Both the position numbers and the translations under genes were made by a program. This document shows positions 9,590 through 22,158 of a stretch of DNA of 64,000 bases, piece after piece. The notes beneath the pieces were generated by a model. It saw only the letters and a list, made by a program, of their open reading frames with translations, made no database searches and was not told the origin of the DNA. Source of the stretch: Albugo candida. Lineage: Eukaryota; Oomycota; Peronosporomycetes; Albuginales. The DNA lies in the NCBI GenBank assembly GCA_040437565.1, contig JBDOQK010000007.1:558001-622000 (forward strand). Reading direction: 5' to 3'. The number at the start of each line of letters is the position of its first letter. Position 1 is the stretch's first letter.

Positions 9590-10760
9590 TGGGGCAACAG
9601 TACGAAGATAGTATGGTAAGGATTGGACAACGAGCGTAAAGGAGAACGCATACGAAGATGATGTAGACCGTAATAGGATTACGACGAAGAAGAGACGAAC
9701 GATCAAGTGGATTCGAACCAGCATGTTTTCGACGTTTTGGATTGCGGGGCGAATGATTGTAGAACATGCGCTGAGGAAGACGAGACGTAGGGCTTTGGAT
9801 CGGATGAAGTCTCTTTCGACCGAATAATTCTGGCTGAGTATTTCCATTCGAAATTACATACATAATTCGGCTTAAGATTAAGGTGAAGAAGGAACGAAAC
9901 ATTAAGTGAATGCAAAGAAGGAACGAAAGATCAAGTGAATGCAAAGAAGGAGATTCATTCGTTTTCACTTGTGAAGGATTGCGATTGCCTTTGTTTCTTT
10001 TCGAGTCTTCGAAGAATTTGACGAAGAGCGCTAGGGAGGATGAACGAGAAGACATTAAACCGGATCAGATTATAATTAATCCTAAGTACTCTGGCTGGGT
10101 ATTTCCTTACGAAACTCTATCGATAGCCCGGCTTACGATGAAGGTGAAGCAGGAACGAAAGATCAAGGCAATATAAATGAGAAGCTTGATTCTTTGGAGA
10201 AGAATTTGACTAAGAGCGCTAGGTAGGATGAAGGATGAATGGAAAGACATTAGATCGGAGCATGTTATAATTAATCCGAATTACTTAGGCTCGGTATTTT
10301 CTTACGAAACAACATCTATAAACCAGCTTGCGATGAAGGCGAAACACGAACGAAAGATCAAGGGAATCAAAGAAGGATATGCTCGGGCTATGGGAAAGCA
10401 GAGAGAAGGGTTGCTGCTGGAGTAGGAGTTGCAGAATTATTTTGGTCCTACATTGGGACAGGAACAGGTATCCTTGATTATTTCGCGCTTAAAGCTGGTG
10501 CAAAACACGTTTACGCTAGAAACCATCCCTCAGATGGAGAGTGTACTTCTATAGAATCGCTCTCTCAAAAAAATTCCATTCAAAACTACATATAGCGTGG
10601 TTTACCATAATCGGGAAGCAGGAACATAAGATCAAGTGAATAAAAAAGAAGATGCTCGAATCTTCGGCTAACGGGAAGATGACTTCGACAACGAGCGTTG
10701 AGGAGAAAGACTAGAAAGACGGTGAATTGGATCGGATTGAAAACAACACACGAAATTTTA
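9590..10760 (+). repeat. Diverged repeat array with coding-like units
   Basis: Several imperfect copies of one unit lie in this stretch. The clearest pair, 10051-10170 and 10240-10361, is alike at protein level on the plus strand: pattern DI-x5-IINP-x-Y-x-G-x-VF-x-YET-x-SI-x2-L-x-MK-x-K-x-ERKIK. More decayed copies lie near 9616-9900 and 10540-10740. The short string GAACGAAAGATCAAG or a close variant appears about six times (near 9690, 9890, 9920, 10150, 10345, 10618). Units are unequally spaced (about 190-480 bp), so this is not a simple tandem satellite. Conservation of residues over bases in the best pair suggests they derive from a protein-coding repeat family. No known family recognised. 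Confidence 0.5.
10440..10550 (+). pseudogene. Fragment of a protein arginine methyltransferase
   Basis: One plus-strand frame reads FWSYIGTGTGILDYFALKAG followed by AKHVYARN. This is motif I of PRMT-type arginine methyltransferases (usual form D-V-G-x-GTGILS-x-FA-x-KAGA-x-x-V-Y-A). The fragment covers only about 30-35 codons; neither the upstream helix nor the downstream double-E loop can be found nearby. It is embedded in the diverged repeat array, so it is a captured or left-over scrap. Confidence 0.6.
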
Positions 10761-10869
10761 ATGAGATTTTTTCCAATCGAGTTCCAACAAAGTCAAAATC
10801 GTTTCGAAAACAATGCCAAATAAAAGCATGATTACCAATTAAGACATATGGAGTAAGACGCAGTGCTTT

Positions 10870-11272
10870 TTATATCCGCATTGTTATTGTCGTCGCCTGC
10901 CGTTCGAGAATGTTATCAAACATGTGGTAAATGGCATCGAGCCCACGGAGAAGTAATGAGAAATTTGAAAAGGATTGAAGAGGCGTCATGGAATCTCTCA
11001 GTAGCTTAGAGAAATACTGAAAGTTTGCATGGGCAACAGATCTGAAACAAATCTGCTGAATTCGATCCAAGCTCTAATCAGGTCAGCGCAATTCTATCTT
11101 TCAACTCACCTTAATACAAATTTGATAGCGAGCAAATACGGAGCAGTTCATCTATAGGTATGGGTTGACTCCCACCTTCCATTTTCTGATTGAGTCGGAA
11201 ACGTTTGGCGAGTATACGAAAATCTTGTTTGATATTCAGCTGGTGTAGGTATCTTACTTCGACAATAACGCC
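10870..11272 (-). CDS. Unrecognised short gene or 3' remnant, one intron
   Basis: An exon (11118 to about 11272) reads VRYLHQLNIKQDFRILAKRF, then PIPIDELLRICSLSN; a 46-nt intron (11072-11117) with a CTGAC branch-like site joins it to an exon reading LDRIQQICFRSVAHANFQYF and on to a stop at 10870. The combined frame of about 115 residues has normal amino-acid content and looks helical. No upstream start codon is evident; a further intron with a CTGAC site may lie around 11272-11320, so this may be the 3' end of a decayed larger gene. I do not recognise the family. Confidence 0.4.
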
Positions 11273-11275
11273 ACT

Positions 11276-12147
11276 TACAGTCAGGTAATGAACAAAATCG
11301 ATTCGATATGGTCAAAATATTACCGACTGATCGCAGTGGTTTTGTATCAATGTGAAACTAATTCTGAAAATATTGGCGCATCGGTGGAAGCATTAAGACC
11401 AAAACGCATTCATGCAAGACAATCGATACAGCATAACATTAAGAAATTAATTTCCTTGGACAGGGAGGTTTTTATTTGACTAGCTTATCCGTTTTGATAT
11501 TGTACCTAAGCCTTGGATCCCCTGATACGTCCAGCTATTTGTCGGCCAAAGAGATGTTGATCGGATTCCTCCATACGATCGCTGGGTGCATAATGTAATG
11601 TCGAGCTGAATATCCTTTGAAAACCAGAAACGAGATCGAGCTGGCAACACCCAAAACGCCAGACAAAACTGGTATTGGAAGATTAGCGTTCGCTTCCCCG
11701 TCTTGCAGCTCCAAGATCTAGTAAGATTCAAGGTCACGTTCATAAAAGTCTCCACCCCCAAATATTACGCTGACCGATGGGACTAAAGGAATTATAAGAC
11801 ATTCCTCAACGAGCACTTAATTATTTCGACACCAATGCAACTGTCGCTCTAAGAGACTTGAACGCTAAAACTGGAAAAAGAAGCATTCATTAGCTTATAT
11901 TCTTGCGGACACAGGAAAAAAACATATGCTGGTAACGACCTCTTCGTGTAGGATACGGCTTTCAAGACTCAATCTTTGATCAGACATTTTTTATGAGCTT
12001 AGAGGTAGATGGAAAATATAGAGCTAAATTTATTTGGTCATGTGTTCCTAGCTACCTTCTATGCCGTTTTCGATAAATCTCCCCGTCCATTCCAAAGCAT
12101 TCGGCTTTCCGCTTTAACAGTCGCGCTCTTTCAACAGTTATACTATG
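11276..12147. other. No convincing gene
   Basis: Open frames of 60-90 codons occur on both strands (for example plus 11288-11479 and minus 11480-11761), but none shows a recognisable motif or plausible splice partners. The stretch ends at the 5' LTR of copia element A. Confidence 0.5.
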
Positions 12148-12368
12148 TGTCGGAAGGTGTCATGGACGTTTTACGTTTCATGAATGTGATAGCATCGGAT
12201 TCAGGAGTTTCATACACGTTCCGTTAAAGCTGACCCAAGAGCGATGGTTTTGTAACGAAATTATAGGCACGTTTATAGGAAGAGAAAGATACGGAACATT
12301 AGTAATACACTTCTAGATTTGCCACTATTTAGTCAAGTAAATTCTTCTCTACTCGTAAAGATCCAACC
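12148..12368 (+). repeat. 5' LTR of copia fossil A
   Basis: Begins TGTCGGAAGGTGTCATGGA and aligns over about 220 bp with 16998-17222, sharing GTTTTGTAACGA and CTTCTCTACTCGT. The right border is set by the primer-site-like GATTATGAGCC and is uncertain by a few bases. Confidence 0.8.
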
Positions 12369-14137
12369 GATTATGAGCCGAATAGAACGTGTTACCCAAA
12401 ATCAAGTTCAAGCGCCTGCCGCAACTCATGCCAACGACGACGGATCCAGTACGGCCTCCAGCGCGGGTTAGAGGATGGATACGCTGCTGGACTTGGTCAC
12501 GATTTGAAAAGTAACATCGGTTGTCGCCTGACGAGACTTGAAGCTCGAAGATCTCAGGATGACCAAGTTTCGGTATTGTCCACCACCATCAGCTCCTTTC
12601 GCGCTTACGCGGAGTCGCACGCGGGATTAGGCCGAAAAATGACGTTATCCTCGCTTGAAGACGAAGTCATACCAAACCATCGCGACACCACGCTGCGAGA
12701 CAATTACACAAGCGTATAGAAAGGTCAGATGGTAGACAAGGCTCTTCATGCAACCGCAGCGGGACACTGGATATAGATCGGTTCCAGCACCGACGTATTT
12801 TGCGGTGCGAAGACCTCTGCAGATCAGAGATCTGAAACTTACCCAGGTCTCGGGGCAGGTTTTAGGCCCTGAGGGATGAGCTATTTGCGGCAGATAAATA
12901 TCTGCGAAAGCCTCAGTGGGTGCACTTGGACCGACGCAAAGCGGGTAAGCATTACAATAGCCAAGTGGACAGCTGGTGCAATGAGAATCCTCAGTTGTGG
13001 TACTCAATGGACAGATTGGACGCAAAATTTGGCCCACGGGGTGCGAAGTCGCAAGCTTTCAAGTTTTTTACGTCAAAGAAGAAAGCGATTCGTGGAACGA
13101 TCACATTTTGTACCTGATGGTATTATGTGATGCTGTCGGGGGTGCTGAGGATCAAATACTTGAAAGTATTGTCAAGTTTGCAAGCGCTTCAAGAAAATTA
13201 CAAGGTGTGCTACAGGCGAGATTAAACACTGAGCGAGAAGATCACCTACGCGAGGGGGATGAACTAGTTCTTTTTGCTCAGCTGAATAATCCGGTTTCAC
13301 AATTGGGAAACTAGTCATCTGTGTCCACTACAAAAGTCCACTGGTGGTGGATGGTTCAGAAACGGTCACGAACACCAGCAAAGAAAGTGCTCCAAGTGTG
13401 GCAAGGAAGGACAGTACAAACGCGACTGCAAAAAATGGAGCCCCGATAGACTTAGCCCTGGCTGCTGTAAGAGGAATCGATACCACCTTCCAATGGATAG
13501 TGGACATTGGGTTAAGTCGTCACCTCGTGGCGAGTCTATTACAGCTACAAAATTCCGTGGAACGCGACGAGGAATGTCTTCTCTCTGTTGGCGACGCCCT
13601 GTAAGTGCAGCTGCAGCTGAAAGTCAGTGCCAATCTTCTGGCTCGTGTCGACGATGAGATTCGTCTAATTAGAATAAGCGATGTATACTACTAGGAAATC
13701 TCCCATGGAATAATATTTCTTATGGAAAATACAGGAGTGTGGGTATGACCTTCGTTACGACGACTTCGTCGTTTGATGGTCCGACACAGTGAAGGATTCA
13801 GGATTTTGGATGTCTAGAAAGACTACAGTAATGTACTAGTCGTGCACGTTATCGGGACGATGTGGAACCGTTTCAATCTGTTGGGGTTTGGGCTTTGCAG
13901 GCTGAGAAGTACGAAGCTACGGCGCTTGCTAACCTATTGCAAGTGATCTAAAGAGCGGAATACTGCTTATAGACAAGACCGATTTATTTAACCTGCGCAC
14001 AAGACATGTAAGCGCCCCCATCGATCGTGTGGGAAGCGTCATATGTAGCGAAATCAAGGGACCTATAACGACGTTTGATAGATGCGGAAACAGAAAGCTC
14101 ATCAAATTTATTGATCACAAAAGAAACTACTGCTGTG

Positions 14138-14615
14138 TGCAAGGTTCACTGCCTCCATGCCGATGGTGGCGCGAAATACAAAGTCGTAGACTTTTTCTGC
14201 AAGCGCTCTGGTGTGGGTCGCCAGGTTTCAGAAGCAGAGAATCAAGATTCAAACGGAAAAGCGGAGCGCATGCATCAGACGATGATGGATATGGTGCCCT
14301 CTATGGTGTTTGGGTCTGGCTTGCCANNNNNNNNNNNNNNNNNNNNNNNNNNNNNNNNNNNNNNNNNNNNNNNNNNNNNNNNNNNNNNNNNNNNNNNNNN
14401 NNNNNNNNNNNNNNNNNNNNNNNNNNTGCAAGGTTCACTGCCTCCATGCCGATGGTGGCGCGAAATACAAAGTCGTAGACTTTTTCTGCAAGCGCTCTGG
14501 TGTGGGTCGCCAGGTTTCAGAAGCAGAGAATCAAGATTCAAACGGAAAAGCGGAGCGCATGCATCAGACGATGATGGATATGGTGCCCTCTATGGTGTTT
14601 GGGTCTGGCTTGCCA
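14138..14615. repeat. Gap 14327-14426 with duplicated 189-bp flanks
   Basis: Bases 14138-14326 recur exactly at 14427-14615 around 100 N, inside the integrase part of copia fossil A; an assembly overlap. Confidence 0.97.
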
Positions 14616-16997
14616 TTAAAGTTTTGGGTCGACGCTGCCTTGTACGCGTCGTACATACTTCATCGAAGTCCAAAATGGGGGAATGTGGGTCGCGCTCCAC
14701 CGATCGAAGTTCTTACAGGCGTCAAGTCAAAGCTGACAGATATCGTGATTTTTGGCTCACCGTGCACCGATATCTAGCCCAAACACAACACCCTTGACAA
14801 GCGTTGAGAGGCGGGAATAATTATCAGCACAAGTGACGAGATCAAGAGTTAACGCGTGCTGTTTACTAAGGACCGTGATGTGCGCACAACGCAGCACGTT
14901 AAGAATATCAAGACCCTAAGTGAAGACGCAAATCGAAAGCTTCTTTCTTATATGGATGTAGAGCGCGAGTCTAGGATTACCATCAACGATATCGTTGAAT
15001 CAGGTGACGACGTTGGACATCGGCAGGAGCTACTAGAGGACTTCAAGAATGCCAAGAAACGTGGGAAGCGCGGAAATAAATAACAAAAAGGAAAAAAGTT
15101 TTTTTTATCTAGAGTCTCCCATGGGTCTGACAACACGATACGGCAGAACAAAAATTCCACCACGTGAGATAGTTAGTGATGTATATCATGTGGATTTAAA
15201 GAATCGGAATGAAGCCATGAAGAGCGAGGGGTGGAAACGTCCAGTGGACTCTGAAGTTAAAATGATGAAAGCTTATGACACGTGGGAGTTGATGTTACGA
15301 AGCGATGAGATGTGCCCTCTCCAAACGATAGGGGTGTTCAAGACGAAGACATCGGCGATGGAAACATTGAGAAGTACCAGGAGCGTATGGTAGCTTTTGG
15401 GAACGAGCAGACGTTTGCCGCAGTTATGGACATGACAACGGGTAAAATTATCCTCGCACTTGCGGTAATCTGAGGTGTTCAAGCGCGTCATGGTAACGGG
15501 CCAAACGCATACATCAAGGCATTAGCAGAGCCTTGCCTCAGCATATTTCCAGCACATACTGCAGGGAACGAAGATAAGCGTTAATGAGCTGCAACGTTTT
15601 AGAGTGCAATACACGGGACATATGGTACTTTGTCTACGAAGCAGCCTATATGGTCTAAAAAACGGTGGATGACTCTGGGTGCAGCTACTACATTCGGAAT
15701 TACTACGCGTTGGCTTCATACAGTGCGTTACGGACTCATGTCTCTATTACCAGGGTGATAGAGGTGGCATGACTTTCATTGGGGTTTACGTCGACGATCT
15801 CCTCGCTACCGGTACATCAGAGGCGCTTGGAAGGGATTTTTGTTCTACTCGCAACACTAGAGACCAAGGACCTAGTTTTTGTGAGCAAGGTCTTGGCATA
15901 AAAATTGTGCATGTTTTAAACAGCGGATACAAGCTCGACCAAGGTGCGATGATGGACGAGCTGCTGTTGAAGTTTTGGTTGCAAGACGCACATTCTGTTA
16001 CAGCGCCTATGGGTCTCGACCACAATAATGACACGCGCGAAGTCGACCCGTTTTTCTTAAAAGGAAAAGTTGACGGGGACGTATCGGTAAAGAATTCAAG
16101 TCGATTGTGGGATCTGTTAATTTTCGGTCAAAAGGGGAAGTGTATTATCAAGTTTAACAGTGTCCTACGGGCCGATAATCACTACCTCTCGAATTATGTG
16201 TCATACCTCATAGTCGTCGTTTCGCATGTCGTGTGTACTGCACACTCGGTGCTTCAACTACAGTGCACGTTTCAACAGGATCGCTATTGTGGCTGGCTCG
16301 CTGCACGCGGCCGGACATCGCTTATGCAGTGCACCGGGCCACTCGGCCTGCCCACGCACCTACGATAAGTGACTGGCAACTGAGCAAGAGAAATGTAAGA
16401 TAGTTGAAATGCATCAAGAACGTCAAGCTGCAACTAGTACGAAGAAACGATCTGCACAAGGACACTTTTTAACTTACCAGCGCGAGCGACGCGGATTTTC
16501 TGGAGACATGGTAAGTCGCAAGTCTGTGAGCGGAGCGTTTTTTCGTGTGGAGGGCATGATAGTAAAATGTACATGTCGCAAACAGGCTTCTGTGTCACTA
16601 TCGACCATGGGGTAGCGGAGTTTACGTCGGCAGCGCACTCAGGACAGGAGCTACTTGGACTACTAGCGCTACTCAGTGAGCTAAAATTCAAGGTGAAGCT
16701 ACCGATGACAATGGAGATGGACAATCAGGCGGCAATCCGCCAGCTGGAAAACGAAAAGAGCTCGGCGCGGGCCAAGCATATCGATATAAAGCTCAAATTT
16801 GTTGAAGATTGCGCGAACAATGGCATCGTAAAGCCATTTCATGTGACTACCGAAGACATGGCGGCTGATTTCTCCCAAAACATTTAGCGCTATTCGACTA
16901 CGAACATTGATGGGTCTCCACTCGTTCATCCGTACCATAACAAGAGAAGAGATCAAACTCGGGCGGTGAAAAGCACACGATGCCGTGATGGGAGGAG

Positions 16998-17222
16998 TGC
17001 CGGAAGGTGTCATGGATGTTTTACGTTCGATGTATTTGATAAGATCTGTTTCGGAAGTGTCATCCACGTTCCGTTAAAACTGATCCCGGCGCGGTGGTTT
17101 TGTAACGACTTCGTAGGCAAGTTTATATGAGGAAAAGAGAACGAGAACTAAGAGTGAAAGCACTTCTAGGTTTGCCGCTTTTCAGTCAAGTAACTTCTTC
17201 TCTACTCGTGAAAAATCAAATA
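16998..17222 (+). repeat. 3' LTR of copia fossil A
   Basis: Begins TGCCGGAAGGTGTCATGGA, preceded by the purine tract GGGAGGAG. Flanks CTATG (12143-12147) and GTATG (17223-17227) may be a decayed 5-bp target duplication (4 of 5 match). Confidence 0.75.
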
Positions 17223-19611
17223 GTATGTCATAGCTTCACTATGCTATAACTCGTAAACCTCGAATTCATGATCTTGAAGTGGAATGCTAATTGAAAGCGT
17301 CCTTCGGCTAACGAAAGTCTTAGCTATCCAATGTAATAAAATGCGTATTTTCGGACACAACCTTCGGCACTTGTATTCGACATCGCGAATCTTGGCGCTC
17401 AATCTGTACCATACATCCAGAACGGAGACACTCGTCACCTAACTTCGCTAAACAGGTCGATTAAACAGCCATACTGGACCGCACCAAAGATATCGCGAAT
17501 TCCATTTTCCGAACTAAAACACTCACTACAAGAGAAACGAACGCAGCAAAGAGATAGCCGAGCTTTCACGCAAAAAAAACCGGTTGGTACTCTGATAAAT
17601 AGTGATGTGGATCATGGTGATCTTCTGCTTTATTGAACTCGTCGGCAACGCTTGCCTGCATGCCGTCCAACCAAGATGCTAGAACGAAAAAACCTTCGTA
17701 CGATCCAGTACGTTAAGGACCTAGAAGAACACATATTCAGAGATATGATGTACCAGAATGCAAAATGGGATCATGCCACAGAAGCTATGGATAGTATACA
17801 TACGTGATAAGGATGGAGGCGTCATGGCATGTCTATATGGACAGTCCAATTTCCATAGCCTTATATTGGATAGCTCGCATCCGACAGATACAGCATGGCA
17901 CCACCCATCACGACGAGAAATTTAGTTAATTTTTTCAGTCGCTTAGTTACAATTACAAAAGGTGCAGAACACGTGCCAGCTGAGTTACTAAATCATAGTT
18001 CACCAGTGGTTCCCATCCGTCTAGCCAAAGCGATTACCCACCATATCCAGAGCTCAATAACATCATGAGCGAAAACCTTAATCATAGGTTCACCATCACC
18101 ACTCCAAAGCCTCACCAAACCTCCATACAGTTGTTGATCAATCACCTCATTAGTATCACGAGCAAAACCATAGCAACAGTCATATGCATCACACCCGTGT
18201 AGAAGCGGAGAAACGACTACCCCCTGACCAAAATGCTTTCCCTAAATTAGCCGACGTTTATGGGCTCGCCGATGGGATATTGATCTAACGCATCGATTTA
18301 GAAGACATGTATACCATCAGGATTGATCTTAGTAGGGCATTCACATTCGGTGCTATGTATCGACATAAACTGCTCATTATTATCATCTCTATCCTGCGCC
18401 ATATGACGCGCAATTGATAAGACCGTACTTCAATGGCACGTGATAACGCGTTTTTATCTCTCTCTTTTTCAATTATGATGCATGTACCGCAGGAAGATGC
18501 ATTCTTTCATCATTTGTTGATGGATTACTTGGAAGCTGTACTTCGAGATCCAAGCCAATACCTCCTTGTATTAATGCTCAAGATCAATACTATCGCTTCT
18601 CCATGACCCTGCTCGACTTAGGCATATTCTGCTTGTTGCAGAATAGAAATTTTGATCATAATTGCTTTCGGTTAACGTGGATCTACCTTAATGGGCGACT
18701 ATTGCTACTGCAACAAGTACAGCGACCGAAACTTAGCGCATACTTTGCAAACTCGGATCACTTCTTCGAAATTTCAAAGACGCACACCAGCAAAATCACA
18801 CCTATCAGTCACTTTCACACGGTTCTAGAAAGCACACGTTTGTCTATACAAGGTATATGTGCTATCTTTTCTACTACAAACCTGTGGATCATGGGGTCTA
18901 GCCGATCGTGACACAAGAAGTCTTATAGAATATCACGTACATGATCTCCGCAGAGTCAAACGCACCCAATACCATCCCATCAACAACGCGTATCCGTATC
19001 ATAGATACGATACGAAAACACTTAGAGTATATCCGAAACGCTTTGAATGGAAGCTCTATGACCGCGTCCCCGCAGCCTACAGAGGATAGCGTCTTAGTTG
19101 AACATGCTTCAACTCTATTATCGAGGTCGACCACCAGACTGCCATCCAAAATTCCCGACAAAGCCTTACCAGTCGACAGAACCTCAAGCAATCGTCTCTG
19201 CACTACATAAGGTAGAAACGTGTTCAATACTCGCACAAGTCTACTTCGATTGAATAGTCTTACTCAACAGATACACAGTAGCCAGGAACGCATCTATCAG
19301 GTTAAAGAAGCAGATAGGCATACCTGAGAGCTGGGTCCCACCATTCTGACTCGATGTCGCTGCATAAACGCTCTTTCAAACAATAATTCATATCATATAA
19401 GATAGTCTAGGCATTGTAGAAGTCGTTTAGTTTGATACACCTTCAACTGAGGACGTACATTAGAAAGAGATAACTAAGATACTTTCAATCAGATAAAGAG
19501 ACAACCTTGATTGAATTATCTGGGCTGAATCGTGCCACGGAACAATGCGTTCACATCATGATCCACCACTGCTTACAGGTTATGTCTAGATAGTGAGATG
19601 ATACAAGTGAT
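17223..19611. other. Decayed region, unrecognised minus-strand remnants
   Basis: No intact gene. Two minus-strand stretches keep protein-like composition. At about 17,990-18,260 a frame reads KHFGQGVVVSPLL, then DCCYGFARDTNEVID, then LYGGLVRLWSGDGEP. At 18,898-19,240 a 110-codon frame has the segments VVQRRLLEVLSTGKALSG and ELPFKAFRIYSKCFRI. A third, near 18,320-18,440, contains ECECPTKINPDG. All lie on the same strand within 1.3 kb and may be parts of one dead gene, but stops and frame changes separate them and I cannot name a family. On the plus strand a 43-codon frame (from about 18476) has FFHHLLMDYLEAV, vaguely like the N-lobe of phosphatidylinositol-phosphate kinases; too short to call. 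Confidence 0.4.
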
Positions 19612-19616
19612 CAAGT

Positions 19617-19858
19617 TGCTGGAGATCATGTGCATCTGGTGCACAGAAACCGCCGCCGTGAAGAGACAGTGACTTTACCGACCGTGAAGATTTTCAAGAA
19701 GGAATTAAATCGACTGCGAGTAGTTGGGGGAGCAAAACTGATTTACAACGAAGGGTCATAGTGTGCATAATCAGGAACTTCTTTTAATACATATTATACA
19801 ATGATTCCCAGTTCTACTCTGTCGTTAACACTGGTGCAGACCTTAGTGTTTACCAACA
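19617..19858 (+). repeat. 5' LTR of copia fossil B
   Basis: Starts TGCTGGAGATCATGTGCATC and ends ACCAACA; ends fixed by the target duplication and the adjacent primer-site match. Confidence 0.88.
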
Positions 19859-22158
19859 GGTTGTGAACCCAGGTTCGAAGACTTGGTAAAGAGAGCGTGA
19901 CGAAAGCACGACAACACCTATCCCACGCAAGTAGTATGTTCTATGAAAGGGGCTAACAAGGGGGATCTAGATGGAAGGACGAGGCACAACACAAATCGGG
20001 CGTGCCGAAGAAAAGAGAGAAGATATAGCGTCGCCAGTCGACCAGGCGGCAGCTCTTGCGAGAATGCTCAAGATTCTGGAAAAAAGCGACAGCCGTGTCG
20101 GTCATCTCGAGGCTCGGCAAAATGGGAGCAGCGGTTTGGAAGCGCTCCGGGGTCGCCTTCTCTACCAGCGGAGGTCTCTCACACAGCAGTGCGACGATAA
20201 GGACTGGCCACGATTGGTCGTGCAGTGTCTGAGCTTGGTGGAGTAAGTACTCACACTGAATGAACTTGGTGACAGTGGATTTGAAGCAAAAAGTGTCTTC
20301 AAGGGTCGAGTAGAGAATATGCCTACTGGAAGACACTCGATCAACAAATTGCCTTACTTGGGAATCTAATCGCTCCCGGTGGTGCCAAGTTAGAATCTGC
20401 TCCCTTTGGTGCCAAGCTCATAATAAATAAGTTCACGGGAGAAGAGCAGTATGCAAGTCTTAACACAGGTTTCAAGCAGTGGGGGTATACATTCCTCGAG
20501 CGATCGAGATGGCCGAGATGATCGAGATTCAGAGTCAATTTAGGTGGGGAAACGCCTTAAAGTGAAAAATCTGGGAGAAAGATGGCGCAAAACAATGTGG
20601 CTGCAGCTTTTTTCCAAGACAACGTGAGTACATTGTGGCCGGTCAGCCCGACGTTGTGCCACGCAGTCGAACATCTGTACCAAGCGCTAACGGTGATAAT
20701 TGCGCACCAACAGGATGCCGCATTGTTTGCGAGAGAAAGAGACAAGTCGCGTTCGTGGAACCAGCGTCTCTCATACCTGATCGCATTGTGCCAAGAAAGC
20801 GAGTCCCACGAACGACTCGTTGTAGAAAACATCGTCAAGTACGCGGCACCGCACCTCGAAATTTCGATGAGGGTGCGATACCAACTGAGTCGCACGGACT
20901 ACCACACACACGCACAATAGCTCATCACATGGGCGCAAGAGATTGAGGACGACGGAAAAGTGGTTAGGAAAATTTTCAAGGGCCTAGTCCGTGCAGTGGG
21001 ACATGGCAAGTTACAAGGTCACTCCCAAGGCGAAGACCGAGGGTGTTTTAACTGCGGCATGCGAGGACATTGGGCGAGAAAACACCACCAACCGAAAAAA
21101 GATGATGGCCGCGGGAAAGCTAATTCTGTATTGGCTGCATGCGAGAACCCAGAGTGCCAGCGAACGAAGGAGTCAACATCTAGCTACGTGAAGGGGGTTC
21201 GAATATGTGGGTGGTTGGCAATAGGTCAAGCAGACATCTTGTCCAAGACCCTGACTTGCTTCACGATGCCATGGAATGTGATAAAAATGATGGACTCCTG
21301 TTGCCTGACGGAGGTGTACTCAAGGTGACCAAACGATGATATTTGGTGCTACATGGTCTTGCGAATGGTATAAAGACCCAGATCACGCTTATTGAAGCAT
21401 ATCACGCGCCCAAGTTGGTTAGGAACCTCATATCCAAGGTAAGTTGTTTGAAAGAGAAGGCTGTGGGATTGCATCGAGTACCGACTATCAAGAATTTCCA
21501 GTCTCTAATTCGCGCTGCACGCGTCCAGACATTTCTTTCACGGTGCACATAGCGACTAGACGAAGTCACGCACCAACACTGAAGAATTAAGGCCTTCCAA
21601 AAAGATTGCAAGGTACTTGAAGGTAACGAAACGTTTGAAGCTGCGTTTGCGTGAAAACAGCGAGACCCGGTCGCCCATCAGGATTGTCAGTTTCAGTGAT
21701 GTGGACTTCGAAGCCGACAATGAAAACCAAAAGTCTATGAGTGCATAAGTGCAAGTGTGTAGATTGTTAATGGTATCACTATAGGGTGGCACTGCAAGAA
21801 GCAAGCTGCTATGGCTCAGTCAACAGCGGAAGCGGAGGTCGTCACTGCAGCCGTCGGAGGACGTGAGGCGCTGGGATTGAAGTAGCTTTATGAAGAACTT
21901 TGACAACGAGTAACGACACCTGAGGTAATTGATACCAAGCTGCAGTGAAGCAAATCGAAAACGAGGCGAGCTCAGCCAGAACGAAGCATGTGGATGTGAA
22001 CCTTAAATTCTTACATGATTACGCCAAGAAGAAGACGGTCAAGCCAACTTATGAATGTACGAAGACGATGGTCGCCGATTTATTGGCGAAGGTGCTACCA
22101 GCTCCAAGGTTTAAGGAATTGCGTTTGTTCATAGGTCTGAAGTGATGTTCAAGAGGAG

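Larger units (their letters stand above)
12148..17222 (+). mobile_element. Ty1/copia LTR retrotransposon fossil A
   Basis: Old, broken element of about 5.1 kb. Recognisable parts in order: 5' LTR; gag (about 12.4-13.45 kb) ending in a CCHC zinc knuckle near 13,390-13,440; protease-like segment (13.48-13.6 kb); integrase (about 14.0-14.8 kb, with the HADGG and NGKAER-x-HQ landmarks); reverse transcriptase (about 15.2-15.9 kb, with the YVDDLL box); RNase H (about 16.5-16.9 kb); a purine-rich tract; 3' LTR. Integrase before reverse transcriptase defines the copia group. Just after the 5' LTR, GATTATGAGCC resembles the half initiator-tRNA-Met primer site used by Drosophila copia. The LTRs differ at roughly a fifth to a quarter of sites by eye, so it is old, and the coding frame has more than ten breaks. 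A 100-N assembly gap lies inside. Confidence 0.88.

Noticed and set aside
18476-18605. Frame with FFHHLLMDYLEAV resembling the N-lobe of phosphatidylinositol-phosphate kinases
   Set aside because: 43 codons with no other kinase motif within 1 kb on that strand.
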